A stretch of 64,000 nt of DNA from positions 45,375 to 109,374 of the forward strand of contig NZ_QOKW01000022.1 of assembly GCF_008365375.1 (NCBI RefSeq). Reading direction: 5' to 3'. Positions 49,290-57,525 of this stretch are shown here, one piece after another. Each line of letters opens with the position of its first letter. Positions within the stretch are counted from its first letter, which is position 1. Under the pieces are notes generated by a model, which saw nothing but the letters and a program-made list of their open reading frames with translations, did no database searches and was not told the DNA's origin. The stretch is from Roseomonas genomospecies 6. Its GTDB lineage: Bacteria; Pseudomonadota; Alphaproteobacteria; Azospirillales; Azospirillaceae. The translations under genes and the position numbers were made by a program.

Positions 49290-49333
49290 CCCATGGACGC
49301 GACGTCCAGCATGACGCGGGTTACCTTCGGGAA

Positions 49334-49402
49334 GAGCCGGGTGCGGGAAATCCGCATGCCCGGATCTGTGAGGGCGAAAGCCGAATGGCTGAGCTACTCG
49401 AC
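49334..49402 (+). other. Group II intron domain V-like relic
   Basis: GAGCCGGGTGCGG, a GAAA-type tip and CCGCATGCCCGGATC fold into the bulged hairpin of group II intron domain V, with the two-base bulge on the 3' arm. The following 35 bases (GGGCGAAAGCC... ending CTACTCGAC) fit domain VI and a 3' end. No reverse transcriptase gene is nearby. It is a truncated intron end next to copy A of the 91-bp element. Confidence 0.5.
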
Positions 49403-49416
49403 CACGGTCCATGTCC

Positions 49417-49698
49417 TCAACTCTGCGGTGGTTCTTTCGGCACGAATCCCACGGTGAAACCGAACACTCGGGCCAAACGGTTCAGTGTCGAGATCTTGGG
49501 GTCACCTTTGCCAGTCTCCAGCTCGGAGACTTGGCGCCGCGTCAGGTGGAAGACGCGCCCGAAGTCCTCTTGGCTCAGCCCCATCGCCTGCCGCATCCGC
49601 CGGACAGCATCGGGCAGGCGCAGATCACCGCTCTGCGCCGCCAGTGCCAACGCCTCACGGGCGGCGCGCTGCTCCTCGCGGCTCCGCTTAAGGGACAT
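49417..49698 (-). CDS. hipB: HipB-like Xre antitoxin/repressor, 93 aa
   Basis: The helix-turn-helix RMRQAMGLSQEDFGRVFHLTRRQVSELETG, followed by DPKISTLNRLARVFG, is typical of HipB. It should bind the HipA kinase and the operon operator. The gene lies after hipA and overlaps it by 11 bases, the reverse of the classic hipB-hipA order. Confidence 0.8.
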   Translation of the reverse strand: MSLKRSREEQRAAREALALAAQSGDLRLPDAVRRMRQAMGLSQEDFGRVFHLTRRQVSELETGKGDPKISTLNRLARVFGFTVGFVPKEPPQS

Positions 49699-51037
49699 GG
49701 CCGCGATCTCTCAGGGCGGCGACACTGTCGGCCATCTCGCGGTGGCGGCGGCACGCCGTCTCGACGGCTTCCTCCGGCACGCCGTGGCGGTGCGCGATCT
49801 CCGGCAGGTCCCGCAAAAACGCCTCCTTGCCCGCCACGGCGGCCATCAAGTCTTCGACCGCCATGACGCCTTCCGCCGCCGCCTCGCAGATGACCGACCA
49901 GTCCGGGGCGGCATCCCGCCCACCCATGCAGGCCCACCGCGTCGAGCGGCGGATGACCGAAGGATCGAGACGCATGGGCGCGAAATCGAACAGCGGCGCC
50001 AAGCGGACCGTGCGATCCGACAGCTTTTGAAGGGCTGAGTTTCGGCCATGGTTGTCGGGATTGCCCATGGCAACGTTCAGCAGATCGCGCAGCACGTATT
50101 CCGTGACGTCGGCCGCCGGGTCCGCCGAGTTGCGGACGATCTCGGCCAGATAGGCTTCGTGCGTGCTGACGTGCCCGAACTCCGCAACGCCGATGGCGGA
50201 AACCAAGCTCTCCTGGCCCAGCCGCACGATGCCGTCAGGACGGATGGCGCGGTCGAAGCGCGGGATGACCAGAACGTGCCGGCCATAGTCCAGCGGAGCG
50301 CCTGTGCGGAGCCCGAACGAACGCGCCACCTCATAGTATGGCGCTTCGCTCGCCAGGATGAGGCGGTCTTCGGGATGCCGGCCGCGGATCATTTTCACGA
50401 TAACATGCGAGCGGGCGTGCTCGTCAGGGACCAAGGAATCAGGATACCAGAGCCCGTCGGTCGCCTGAGTCATCAGAATTTTTGGCCACTCGCCCTGGAC
50501 GCCGCTTGACCCGGACGCGGCCAGAGCGAACCGCTCGGCCACGCGTAGGAACAGGTCCGAGCGGCCCAGGATGTCGTCCATCGTCACGCCTGGACAGGGG
50601 CCCACGTCCGCCTCATCGGCGGCAACGGCCTCCCGCTCGGCCTCGACCGCCTCCAGAATGCGCAGGTTGCCGATGGGGTTGCCCGCGCCCTGGAGCAAGA
50701 GCGGCAAGTCGGCCCCCGGCACATCGGGATCCGTGAAGCCGAGCTTCGCCGTCAAGCGCCTCCGCGCGTGACCCTGCGGAAGCAAGTCGAGCAGAAAAGC
50801 CGGCCACCGTGCCAAGGACCGGAATGTCATATCCAGCGGAACCCGGACCGACAGCGCGCGCCAGTCGCGGATTTCGCCGTTGCCCAGGCCGCCCTCGGCA
50901 GCGATCTCCACGAAGTAGTCGGTGTCGTAGTCGAGCGTGCAGGGTGACGGGATGCCCTTCTCCGGCGCCTTGACGACCAGCGCCGCGGCAGTGTGCCACT
51001 GCCCGCCATGGTGGATTTGCAGCGTCAGGTCGGCCAT
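49688..51037 (-). CDS. hipA: HipA-family serine/threonine kinase toxin, 449 aa
   Basis: The HipA fold is recognisable: an N-terminal subdomain, the activation/P-loop-like SSGVQGEWPKILM, the HVIVKMIRGRHPEDRLI lysine strand, the catalytic loop MGNPDNHGRNSAL (Asp and Asn) and the metal motif FDFAPM. HipA kinases phosphorylate tRNA synthetases or related targets and induce dormancy. Full length suggests an active toxin. The N-terminus starts MADLTLQIHHGG with only a weak ribosome site, so the start is moderately certain. Confidence 0.85.
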   Translation of the reverse strand: MADLTLQIHHGGQWHTAAALVVKAPEKGIPSPCTLDYDTDYFVEIAAEGGLGNGEIRDWRALSVRVPLDMTFRSLARWPAFLLDLLPQGHARRRLTAKLGFTDPDVPGADLPLLLQGAGNPIGNLRILEAVEAEREAVAADEADVGPCPGVTMDDILGRSDLFLRVAERFALAASGSSGVQGEWPKILMTQATDGLWYPDSLVPDEHARSHVIVKMIRGRHPEDRLILASEAPYYEVARSFGLRTGAPLDYGRHVLVIPRFDRAIRPDGIVRLGQESLVSAIGVAEFGHVSTHEAYLAEIVRNSADPAADVTEYVLRDLLNVAMGNPDNHGRNSALQKLSDRTVRLAPLFDFAPMRLDPSVIRRSTRWACMGGRDAAPDWSVICEAAAEGVMAVEDLMAAVAGKEAFLRDLPEIAHRHGVPEEAVETACRRHREMADSVAALRDRGHVP

Positions 51038-51622
51038 GAATTTGTCCCATCGCAATGGTTCACGGAAGGCAGTTTACTTCATAGTATGCACCATCACAAT
51101 GGAACATGAGCAGCCCAGGCTGCGCCTGGATGTCCGGCTGTTCGAGCCGCCCCCGCCGCGCCGGCACTCGGGGCCGGGTGCCGGTCAAGGGTCAGGTGGA
51201 CCTATCGGCGAGATAACCGGGGCTGCGGGTTAAGCGAGAGTCCCGCGGGCTTACGGCGCCGGGCCGCATACGTTGGCACGCACGGGGACATCGGGCGCTT
51301 CGCCTTGGACGTGACGGCCTACCGCTCGATGCTGCGCGGTGAAATGCTGCAGTTCACCACCAACCCCGACTACGGCAGCCATGTTCAACGCTGGCCACAC
51401 CCTTCACCAGGGCGTCGAGTCAGGCGCGCGGGCTGACTTGGTGCGGGATGTGTCGGGATCGGCAGTATGGCAACGCATCCCCCGGCAGCTTCGCTCCAAC
51501 AGGCTCGCCGCTCGAAGAGAAAAAGGGAAATCGCTCCAATTTCCGCGGCTCCACGCAAGCACCATCTTGAGAATGAAGCGTGAACTGCGCAGTATGCGTC
51601 AAGGTGAACGGGGAGGAGCAGC
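51038..51622. pseudogene. Gene-poor region with relics
   Basis: A 44-codon frame at 51099-51233 (MEHEQPRLRLDVRLFEPPPP) cannot be assigned. At 51265-51395 the plus frame AYVGTHGDIGRFALDVTAYR followed by SMLRGEMLQFTTNPDYGSH resembles the beta-barrel of a TonB-dependent receptor, without start or stop. It is therefore a fragment of a lost gene. Nothing else is recognised. Confidence 0.4.
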
Positions 51623-52063
51623 GTGCCGATCAAGCCCGAAAGACGGTGGTGGTATCCGATAGACTGGCCCATCATCTCCAACCACGTTCGCTTCCAGGTG
51701 GACGGCCCCCATGGAAGGGGGCGCTGCTGGACCTGCGGCCGTCCCCATGGCCATGAAATCCGCGTTCTTCCCGACGGCCGCTGGTTCGACCCAGAGCAGC
51801 ACACCTGGCGCGACGACCGCGGCCGGGAGGCGTCATGGCCGGACGTGATCGAGGCCTGCGCCATTCGGAAAACCAGAGTGATCCTCGCCGCGTGTCACCG
51901 CAATCATCGCCCGGAGGACGTGCAGCCGAAGAACCTCGCGGCCTGGTGTCAGCGTCATCACATGCTGCACGATCGGGAGTTTCACCGGGCGCAGGCGCGG
52001 ATCACCATCCTGCTGCGCCGGGCCGCCGGCGACCTTTTTCAAGGGCCATATCGGTATCGGTGA
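51623..52063 (+). CDS. Small HNH-like protein, 146 aa
   Basis: A GTG start 4 bases after GGGAGGAG. CWTCGRPHGHEIRVL and then ACHRNHRPEDVQPKNLAAWC and QRHHMLHDREFH give the Cys/His/Asn/His arrangement of a zinc-containing HNH-like fold. This type is often seen in short plasmid and phage proteins. A nuclease role is likely but unproven. Confidence 0.65.
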   Translation: MPIKPERRWWYPIDWPIISNHVRFQVDGPHGRGRCWTCGRPHGHEIRVLPDGRWFDPEQHTWRDDRGREASWPDVIEACAIRKTRVILAACHRNHRPEDVQPKNLAAWCQRHHMLHDREFHRAQARITILLRRAAGDLFQGPYRYR

Positions 52064-52147
52064 GTGAGTCAATGCTCGCCAGTTCGGCGGCAAGAGGTCG
52101 CCGGGCATCCAGCTGAGACAGCTAAAACGAGTGTCTGAGCAACATTC

Positions 52148-52424
52148 TCAATTCCGCAACAGCTTGTTGCAAAATTGAAGAACGGCATGGGCGGCACTGT
52201 CGAGCGACACGCCGCCGTCGCGCGCCTTCGACGCACGCGAGCCTGAGCTGATGCGCCGGAAGGTGTGCCGAGGCAATTCCGGCACGGCCTCAGGATCGAC
52301 CACCTCAACGACGCCATCGGCATCCGCCAGGTCGGCCAGGCGGCTCGCCGCTTTGCCCGCCCCGCTCAGCCGCCACATGTCGCCCATCGCATGCTGGTAC
52401 TGCGCGTTGATCGCGGCGCAGGCA
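52148..52424 (-). pseudogene. 3' remnant of a gene cut by the 91-bp element
   Basis: The minus frame reads well (INAQYQHAMGDMWRLSGAGK; EVVDPEAVPELPRHTFRRIS; SLDSAAHAVLQFCNKLLRN) up to 52424. It then runs straight into copy B of the TIR element without its own start. I do not recognise the family. Insertion most likely removed the 5' end. Confidence 0.5.
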
Positions 52425-52516
52425 TGCGGATCGGCGCGCAATTCCGACCAGATGAAAATATGGCGGATCAATGGGATAGCGCGCCGATCGGCGCCCAATG
52501 TGGACGCCGATCCACA
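52425..52516 (+). mobile_element. 92-bp TIR element, copy B
   Basis: TGCGGATCGGCG at the left and CGCCGATCCACA at the right. Nearly identical interior to copy A (ATCAATGGGATAGCGCGC). Same orientation as copies A and C. Confidence 0.7.
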
Positions 52517-52614
52517 GTCACCTACCCGATTCTGCCGCCCAGCGTCGCCACGACACCACGGCCGGAGCCATGATCGGCGGCCTGTCGCCATCCTCACAAG
52601 AAGGGACGGAACCC

Positions 52615-52818
52615 ATGCCCTACGACCGCGTCACCTGCCTCCTGCACGCAGTGATCGCCTGCGGAATCACCCTGCAGATGCTGTTCAGCCTGGTCATGGT
52701 TTATCCCCGACCGGGCCGGCTGCCGAACGCCTGGTGGGAGGTCCACGAGATCGCGGGCCTGCTCCTCGTGGCGGCCCTCGGGCTGCACTGGGTCTGGTCG
52801 ATCGGCCCACCGCCGTGA
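52615..52818 (+). CDS. Cytochrome b561, N-terminal half (67 aa)
   Basis: Two transmembrane helices with heme-ligand-type histidines: LLHAVIACGITLQMLF, then WEVHEIAGLLLVAALGLHWVW. This is the front half of a b561-type membrane cytochrome. The frame stops at 52818, inside a GTGA overlap with the frame that continues the family. It is either a frameshift or a deliberately split gene. Confidence 0.7.
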   Translation: MPYDRVTCLLHAVIACGITLQMLFSLVMVYPRPGRLPNAWWEVHEIAGLLLVAALGLHWVWSIGPPP

Positions 52819-53189
52819 AGGGGACACCCTTCCTGTTGATTCCCTGGTTCTCCACCGCGCGTCTGAAGGCTCTGCGCGACGATCTGGTGGCTACGGTCGC
52901 CGAGATCCGCAACGGCCGTCTTCCACGGTCCGCCGAGCCCCGTCCTCTGCCGGCGGCGTTCCAGGGACTGGGTCTGCTGCTCGCCTCCTTCCTGGCCGTC
53001 ACCGGCTTGGCTATGTTCTTCGGCATGGCGGCGGACGGGGCGATGAGACCGGTCGTCGGCGCGCTGAAGGAGGCCCACGAGGCCGCCGCTCCGCTGATGT
53101 GGGCCTACCTCGTCATCCACCCGGCTCTGGGCATCCTCCACCAGCGCGTCGGTCATCACAGCCTGTCACGGATGTTCCGGGTCGGCTGA
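52815..53189 (+). CDS. Cytochrome b561, C-terminal half (124 aa)
   Basis: The continuation is in a different frame, starting VKGTPFLLIPWFSTARLKAL. It has helices GLGLLLASFLAVTGLAMFFG and LMWAYLVIHPALGILHQRVG, with histidines in LKEAHEAAAP and VIHPALG. Together with the N-terminal half it makes a typical four-helix b561 of about 190 aa. A GTG at 52815 could start it separately. Confidence 0.65.
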   Translation: MKGTPFLLIPWFSTARLKALRDDLVATVAEIRNGRLPRSAEPRPLPAAFQGLGLLLASFLAVTGLAMFFGMAADGAMRPVVGALKEAHEAAAPLMWAYLVIHPALGILHQRVGHHSLSRMFRVG

Positions 53190-53211
53190 CGGTGACGGGC
53201 TCCGGTTCGCG

Positions 53212-53691
53212 TCAGTGGCCGACCGGCTCCCAGCCCGGATGGTCGAAGAGCGCGCCGTATGCATCCAGCGCCTGGAGCACGCGCATCGCGCCGGACACCC
53301 GCCCACCGTCCGATTTCAACCCGTCGATCCCCTCAAAGATGTCCACCAGAATGAGGTGCAACTGGGCGTCGGCTTCGGGAGGCAGGCGGCAGTTCCGGAC
53401 GATGCCGTCCACCTGCTGCTCCAGCGTCGCCGTCAGCGAGGCGTATTGGGCTGGGGTGTAGGTGGCGTTATGGACGGCGCCGAGGGATTGGGTGATCGCC
53501 TTGCGTATCGCCGCCATGCCTTGCCGGAGGGGCTCGTCAGTCTCCCATTTTCGTCCCTGGTTCAAGGATAGCTCCAGGGCCCCGGCGGCATGACCGTCGT
53601 GCGACGACAGGGCGGCGAGCGCCGGGCCGACCGCACCGAAGATCAGGGCGGCGCCGACCAAGGCGCCGGTAGCGGTGGTTTTCGTGGACAT
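53212..53691 (-). CDS. Exported helical protein, 159 aa
   Basis: A Sec signal peptide (GALVGAALIFGAVGPALA) and a good AAGGAGATA ribosome site. The mature part is four-helix-like (MAAIRKAITQSLGAVHNATY; ASLTATLEQQVDGIVRNCRL; AQLHLILVDIFEGIDGLKSD). This kind of periplasmic protein often sits in cytochrome clusters, but no heme motif is present. Function is unknown. Confidence 0.6.
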   Translation of the reverse strand: MSTKTTATGALVGAALIFGAVGPALAALSSHDGHAAGALELSLNQGRKWETDEPLRQGMAAIRKAITQSLGAVHNATYTPAQYASLTATLEQQVDGIVRNCRLPPEADAQLHLILVDIFEGIDGLKSDGGRVSGAMRVLQALDAYGALFDHPGWEPVGH

Positions 53692-53740
53692 GACGTATCT
53701 CCTTGTGCATGTGCGTGATGGAGCATGGCCTGCGGGACGG

Positions 53741-54166
53741 TCAGTCGTCCTCGTAGAGGCCCTTCGCCGCCTCGCGGTGGCAGGCCTCGCAGTTGCCCTT
53801 CGAGGCGACCGCCGGACGCTTCCAGATGGCCGGGTCGAAATCGTGCTTGCGCTGCCACCAGCGCTGGTTGGTGATCCGGAGGAGCTGGCCGTCTCCGCGG
53901 CCGGCGTTCCGCGTCAGGTCGGCGCGGATGGTCGCCACAGTGTCCGCCGGTAGGCTGGCGTTCTCGCCGAAGTGGTCCGCCAGCCCGTCCATGATGCGGT
54001 TCCAACTGGCCGCCGGCAGCAGGCCCGGCTGGTAGGCCATGTGGCACTCGCTGCATTCCTTCAGCGTCGCCGCGTCGGTCACCGGCGCCACCCGCTCGAA
54101 CTCGTTCGCCAGGGCGGCACCCCCGATCAGCAGCAGGGCGGCGGTGGCACCGATCACGACGCGCAT
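53741..54166 (-). CDS. Diheme cytochrome c (DHC type), 141 aa
   Basis: A signal peptide, then two CxxCH heme sites: ECSECHMAYQPGLLPAASWN and KGNCEACHREAAKGL. The spacing, the PAxW-x-x-IMDGLADHFGENA segment and LLRITNQRWWQRKHD match the diheme cytochromes encoded with SHP and cytochrome b561. It is a periplasmic electron carrier to SHP. Ribosome site GAGGAG. Confidence 0.85.
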   Translation of the reverse strand: MRVVIGATAALLLIGGAALANEFERVAPVTDAATLKECSECHMAYQPGLLPAASWNRIMDGLADHFGENASLPADTVATIRADLTRNAGRGDGQLLRITNQRWWQRKHDFDPAIWKRPAVASKGNCEACHREAAKGLYEDD

Positions 54167-54177
54167 GGCCGGACTCC

Positions 54178-54684
54178 TCAGGATGCTGTGGCGGACGCCG
54201 GCTCGCGGTGCAGCTCGGCGTAGCGGCTGGCGAAGAACAGGAGCGGTGCCCCGTCGCGGTGTTCGAAGCGGTGCACGCGGCCCAGGACGACCACGTGATC
54301 GCCGGCCTCCACATGACAGTGTGTGGTGCACTCGAACTGCGCGAGGCAGTCGGGCAACAGGGGCTCGCCGCTCAGACCGGGCGTCCAGTCAATCCCGGCG
54401 AACCGCTCCTCGCTGCGCGACGCGAAGCGCGTCGAGAGATGGTGCTGATCGTCGGCGAGCACGTTCACGGCGAAGCGGCTGGCCTCGCGGAACGCTGGCA
54501 GGCTGGCGGAGGACCGCATCAGGCTCCACAGCACCAGCGGCGGGTCCAGCGACACCGAGCTGAAGGAGGTCACGGTCAGGCCAACCGGAGTGCCCGCCGG
54601 GGTCAGCGTGGTGATCACCGCGACCCCGGTGGCGTACCGGGCGTAGGCGTCGCGCAGCGAACGGAGATATGGGTCGGGAGACAT
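54178..54684 (-). CDS. Flavin reductase-like FMN-binding protein, 168 aa
   Basis: The flavin reductase fold is visible: ATGVAVITTLTPAGTPVGLT, SFSSVSLDPPLVLWSL, FAVNVLADDQHHLSTRFA, and ECTTHCHVEAGDHVVVLGRV. It should bind FMN and reduce it with NAD(P)H in the cytoplasm. It lies between DHC and SHP on the same strand, which suggests a redox supply for the heme cluster. Confidence 0.82.
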   Translation of the reverse strand: MSPDPYLRSLRDAYARYATGVAVITTLTPAGTPVGLTVTSFSSVSLDPPLVLWSLMRSSASLPAFREASRFAVNVLADDQHHLSTRFASRSEERFAGIDWTPGLSGEPLLPDCLAQFECTTHCHVEAGDHVVVLGRVHRFEHRDGAPLLFFASRYAELHREPASATAS

Positions 54685-54698
54685 CGGGAGCGTCCTTT

Positions 54699-55127
54699 CT
54701 ATTGGCCGGCCAGGAAGGTGATGAAGTCGCCCTTCTCGCGGGCGGTGCAGGCGCGGCCGAGGACGTTGACGCAGTCGCGTTCGAAGCGCTTCTCGACCTC
54801 AGCCGGATCGGTGAGCCGCTTCGGGTTGGCCGAAACCGCCATCGGCTCGATGGCTCGCCCAGTGCGGTAGTGGCGCCCCGGCCCGGCGGGGTTCTGGGTG
54901 TGGCAGCTGGCGCGGGCCGGGGTTTCGGCCACCTTGCCGCCGCTGTGCGGGCCCAAGTAGAGCGCCCAACCACGGTCGGCGGAGAAGTCGGTGAAGCTTG
55001 GATCGGCCTTTTTCGCCTCGGCGGCGTAGCCGTCCAGGATCTTCGTGCGGTTTGGGTCGGCGGTGGCCGCCAGGGCGATGCCGGCGGTGGTGGCCGCGAC
55101 TGCGGCGAGGACGAGAAGCAGTTTCAT
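54699..55127 (-). CDS. shp: SHP-like cytochrome (DUF1924) lacking the first heme cysteine, 142 aa
   Basis: A signal peptide, then a family-typical core: ARASCHTQNPAGPGRHYRTG, RAIEPMAVSANPKRLTDPAE, VEKRFERDCVNVLGRACTAR and EKGDFITFL. SHP proteins bind heme at CxxCH, with Asn as sixth ligand. Here the site reads RASCH, with CGC instead of a TGC Cys codon. The two later cysteines that form the SHP disulfide are kept. The heme may be held by one thioether or be lost. It is coupled to cytochrome b561 by ATGA. Confidence 0.8.
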   Translation of the reverse strand: MKLLLVLAAVAATTAGIALAATADPNRTKILDGYAAEAKKADPSFTDFSADRGWALYLGPHSGGKVAETPARASCHTQNPAGPGRHYRTGRAIEPMAVSANPKRLTDPAEVEKRFERDCVNVLGRACTAREKGDFITFLAGQ

Positions 55128-55660
55128 GGGGTCACCCGATCGGAAAGGGTGGAGCGCTGGGTGGTGCCGCGGGACGGGACCACGGGCGTGAGCCGCTTCA
55201 GCCCATGCAGCCCGAAGACCAGGGCGACGTGGGCGATGACGATGTACAGGGCGAACTCGCCGAGGGTCTCGTGCAGGTCCTCAAACTTCACGACAAAGTC
55301 TGCCACCGCTCCGGAGGCCGCCGCTAAGCCGACGCCGACGAGGAGGGCTGCGGCCATCCAGGCGATCAGCGGGCTGCGCTCGGGGCGCGCCTTCGGATCG
55401 CCGCTGACCAGGCGCTTCACCCAGTGCAGTACCGGACCGGGCGATGGCCGGGGAGGGCGCAGCGGGCTGCCGGCGGGAGCCAACAGTCCGATCACTACGC
55501 GCAGCACGATGGCGGTGAGCGCCGCGTAGCCGGTGAAGACGTGCATGCCGTAGGTATCCTCGTCCCCGGTGAGGTAGGCGACGACAAACGCGCCTGAGAG
55601 GATGGCGTGGAACGCCAGCAGCGCGATCATCTCGGCGGCTTTCGGCTTTCGGGTGGCCAT
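55124..55660 (-). CDS. Cytochrome b561-type membrane cytochrome, 178 aa
   Basis: Four transmembrane helices with His ligands: LLAFHAILSGAFVVAYLTG, YGMHVFTGYAALTAIVLRVV, then LVGVGLAAASGAV, and DLHETLGEFALYIVIAHVAL. It is the membrane electron donor in SHP/DHC clusters, passing electrons from quinol to the periplasmic cytochromes. It begins the coupled set with SHP. Confidence 0.85.
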   Translation of the reverse strand: MATRKPKAAEMIALLAFHAILSGAFVVAYLTGDEDTYGMHVFTGYAALTAIVLRVVIGLLAPAGSPLRPPRPSPGPVLHWVKRLVSGDPKARPERSPLIAWMAAALLVGVGLAAASGAVADFVVKFEDLHETLGEFALYIVIAHVALVFGLHGLKRLTPVVPSRGTTQRSTLSDRVTP

Positions 55661-55687
55661 AGCGGTGTCCGTGATGGAAGGCGCGGT

Positions 55688-55825
55688 TCAGTGATCCAGC
55701 CTGCCAGCAGCGGCCCAGAGCCCGGCGACGCTCGACGGGCCGTCCACGGTCGCTTGGTAGGCGGTGGCCAGGGCGCCGATAACGAACACGGCCGCGAGGG
55801 TGTGGACCATCATCGTTTTCAGCAT
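55688..55825 (-). CDS. Small single-pass membrane protein, 45 aa
   Basis: MLKTMMVHTLAAVFVIGALA, then TAYQATVDGPSSVAGLWAAA, ending RLDH. One hydrophobic helix with a short tail. It sits in line with the heme cluster, 27 bases from the b561 start, and the frame has good codon bias. It is probably a small subunit or assembly peptide. Confidence 0.5.
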   Translation of the reverse strand: MLKTMMVHTLAAVFVIGALATAYQATVDGPSSVAGLWAAAGRLDH

Positions 55826-55929
55826 GGGCGGCGCTCAGGCTGGGGACGATAGGACGTTGACGGCTGGACATGCCCGGGACGGCGCCGGGTGGGGGTTCGC
55901 TCCACCCCACCCGTGTCCCGGGGGCGCGG

Positions 55930-56316
55930 TCAGTCATTGTCGGCGTAGTGGCGGGGGCGATCCGGGGACGCGTCGCGGCCGAAGGAGGTGCCGTCCTGGC
56001 GGATGATCTGGTCGGCCCGGATGCCGCCTTGCCGGATGTTTCCGACCACGGTGATCTGGTCGCCGGACTGGATGCCGTCCGGCAGGAAGTGGTGGCTGGT
56101 GACTGGGATCTCCTTCTCCCCGTCGGAGAGGACGAACGATGTCGCGGCGACGGTGCTGACCGTGCCGGTGACAGTGCCGCCGCCGGCCTCGACGACGGCC
56201 ATGAGCGCCTGCGGGCTGCTCGGCTGGAACGCCTGGGCGCGGTGATGGTCGCCGGCGGAGGCGGCGCCGGAGAGCGTCAAGAGGCCGAGAGCGGCGAGGG
56301 CGGTGGTCTTGAGCAT
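55930..56316 (-). CDS. Exported OB-fold-like protein, 128 aa
   Basis: A signal peptide (MLKTTALAALGLLTLSGAASA), then a short beta barrel: GGGTVTGTVSTVAATSFVLS, KEIPVTSHHFLPDGIQSGDQ and ITVVGNIRQGGIRADQIIRQ. The strand pattern fits small periplasmic BOF/OB-fold proteins. It is the first gene of the minus-strand heme cluster. AGGTGA precedes the start. Role unknown. Confidence 0.6.
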   Translation of the reverse strand: MLKTTALAALGLLTLSGAASAGDHHRAQAFQPSSPQALMAVVEAGGGTVTGTVSTVAATSFVLSDGEKEIPVTSHHFLPDGIQSGDQITVVGNIRQGGIRADQIIRQDGTSFGRDASPDRPRHYADND

Positions 56317-56658
56317 GGCTTCACCTGTGGTGCTGGGGAGCGCCGATGCGCTCCATGACCGGCACTCTGCGCCACGCGGCCTGAGGCGAGCCTGAACGGC
56401 AGGTTCAGCCCGCATTCAGGATCGCGGCGCAAGGGGGGGGTACCCCTGTGCTCGGGGCTGTGCGGACGCGGCCCACGGCATCCGGTCGAACAGCGCGCTA
56501 AATCACTAGGGAACAGCGTCAGTGGGGCGCCGGGCACCGTCAGCCGGTGGCCTCGATGGAGGGGGGCGCGGTTTGGACGGAGGAATGGCACACGCAGACA
56601 ACCCAGCCGCTCCGGCAAGACGACGTCAATCCGGGCGGACGACAGAACGGAGGACGTC
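56317..56658. other. Divergent intergenic region
   Basis: No gene is supported. It contains a G-run palindrome (AAGGGGGGGGTACCCC, near 56431) and probably the promoters of the heme cluster (-) and of the membrane protein at 56659 (+). Confidence 0.3.
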
Positions 56659-57399
56659 ATGAATGGCAACGCCTTGCTTTGGCTTACCCAGCCGATGCTG
56701 ATCCTGACCTCGCTCGCGGTGTTCGTGGTGATCCTTCACGCGCTGCTGGTGTATGCGCATCCTCTCTCCGACAACGGCTGGCGGCGCGCGGATTACCTCT
56801 GGCTGGCGGGGGCGGTCCTGTCCTTGCTCGGGATGAGCGCCGAGGCCCGGCACCAATGGCTTGAGTTACGCAAGCCGATCTCCGAGCAGCTCCACTTGGC
56901 GTCCGTCGATTACCTGAGGGACAGCTTCCTGGTCCTGCGGATCTTCCCGTGCCACGTCGAATTCGGGAGGGCCGGTTTGACAGGCGGCGATCAGGCCGGC
57001 CGCGTGAACCAGTATGAGGCGTACTGCCGGTGGCTCACCGAGACGGAGCAGACTATGGACCGTCTGTTCCGGACCCGATCCAAGATCGATCTGGCCCTGT
57101 TTGCGCGGGCCGAGGCCTTCTCCGATCTGCCCGGGGTCGCTGAGACGTTGGCCAGGCTGACCAAGATTGCAGCGGAATACAACCGGACGCTGGACGAGCT
57201 GAACCAGTGGGCTTCTCTTGAGTCCTCCGGCGCCGAAAGCCTCGTCAAAGCCATCTCCCCCATTCTCCTGTCCTTCGCCCTGGCCCTGCGGATCACCAAG
57301 GTTACCGGCCAGATCCGCAACCAGGAGCGCGGAGCAAGCCCGCCGGATGGCGGGGTCCGGACCACAGCGGCCCACGGCGCGGCTGGCTCCGGCGGCTGA
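56659..57399 (+). CDS. Membrane protein, 246 aa
   Basis: Two N-terminal transmembrane helices (MLILTSLAVFVVILHALLVY; YLWLAGAVLSLLGMSAEAR), a long soluble helical part with coiled-coil character, and a third hydrophobic stretch (SPILLSFALALRITKVTG) before a Gly/Arg tail. A good GGAGGACGTC site precedes the ATG. No family is recognised. Confidence 0.6.
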   Translation: MNGNALLWLTQPMLILTSLAVFVVILHALLVYAHPLSDNGWRRADYLWLAGAVLSLLGMSAEARHQWLELRKPISEQLHLASVDYLRDSFLVLRIFPCHVEFGRAGLTGGDQAGRVNQYEAYCRWLTETEQTMDRLFRTRSKIDLALFARAEAFSDLPGVAETLARLTKIAAEYNRTLDELNQWASLESSGAESLVKAISPILLSFALALRITKVTGQIRNQERGASPPDGGVRTTAAHGAAGSGG

Positions 57400-57525
57400 T
57401 CCGGTGTTTACGGACGACGGCGGGCTGCCCGCGGGGGGTGCTCGCCGGCGTTACCGCGGTGCCTCCATTCAGCGCAAGTTCAGCGATGCGGCGTCATGCT
57501 GTCGTCCAAGATCACTCAATGACGG

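Noticed and set aside
53732..53744. Sixth copy of the CCGGGACSGTC palindrome
   Set aside because: Only one arm matches and it overlaps the stop codon of the diheme cytochrome gene. Chance is likely.
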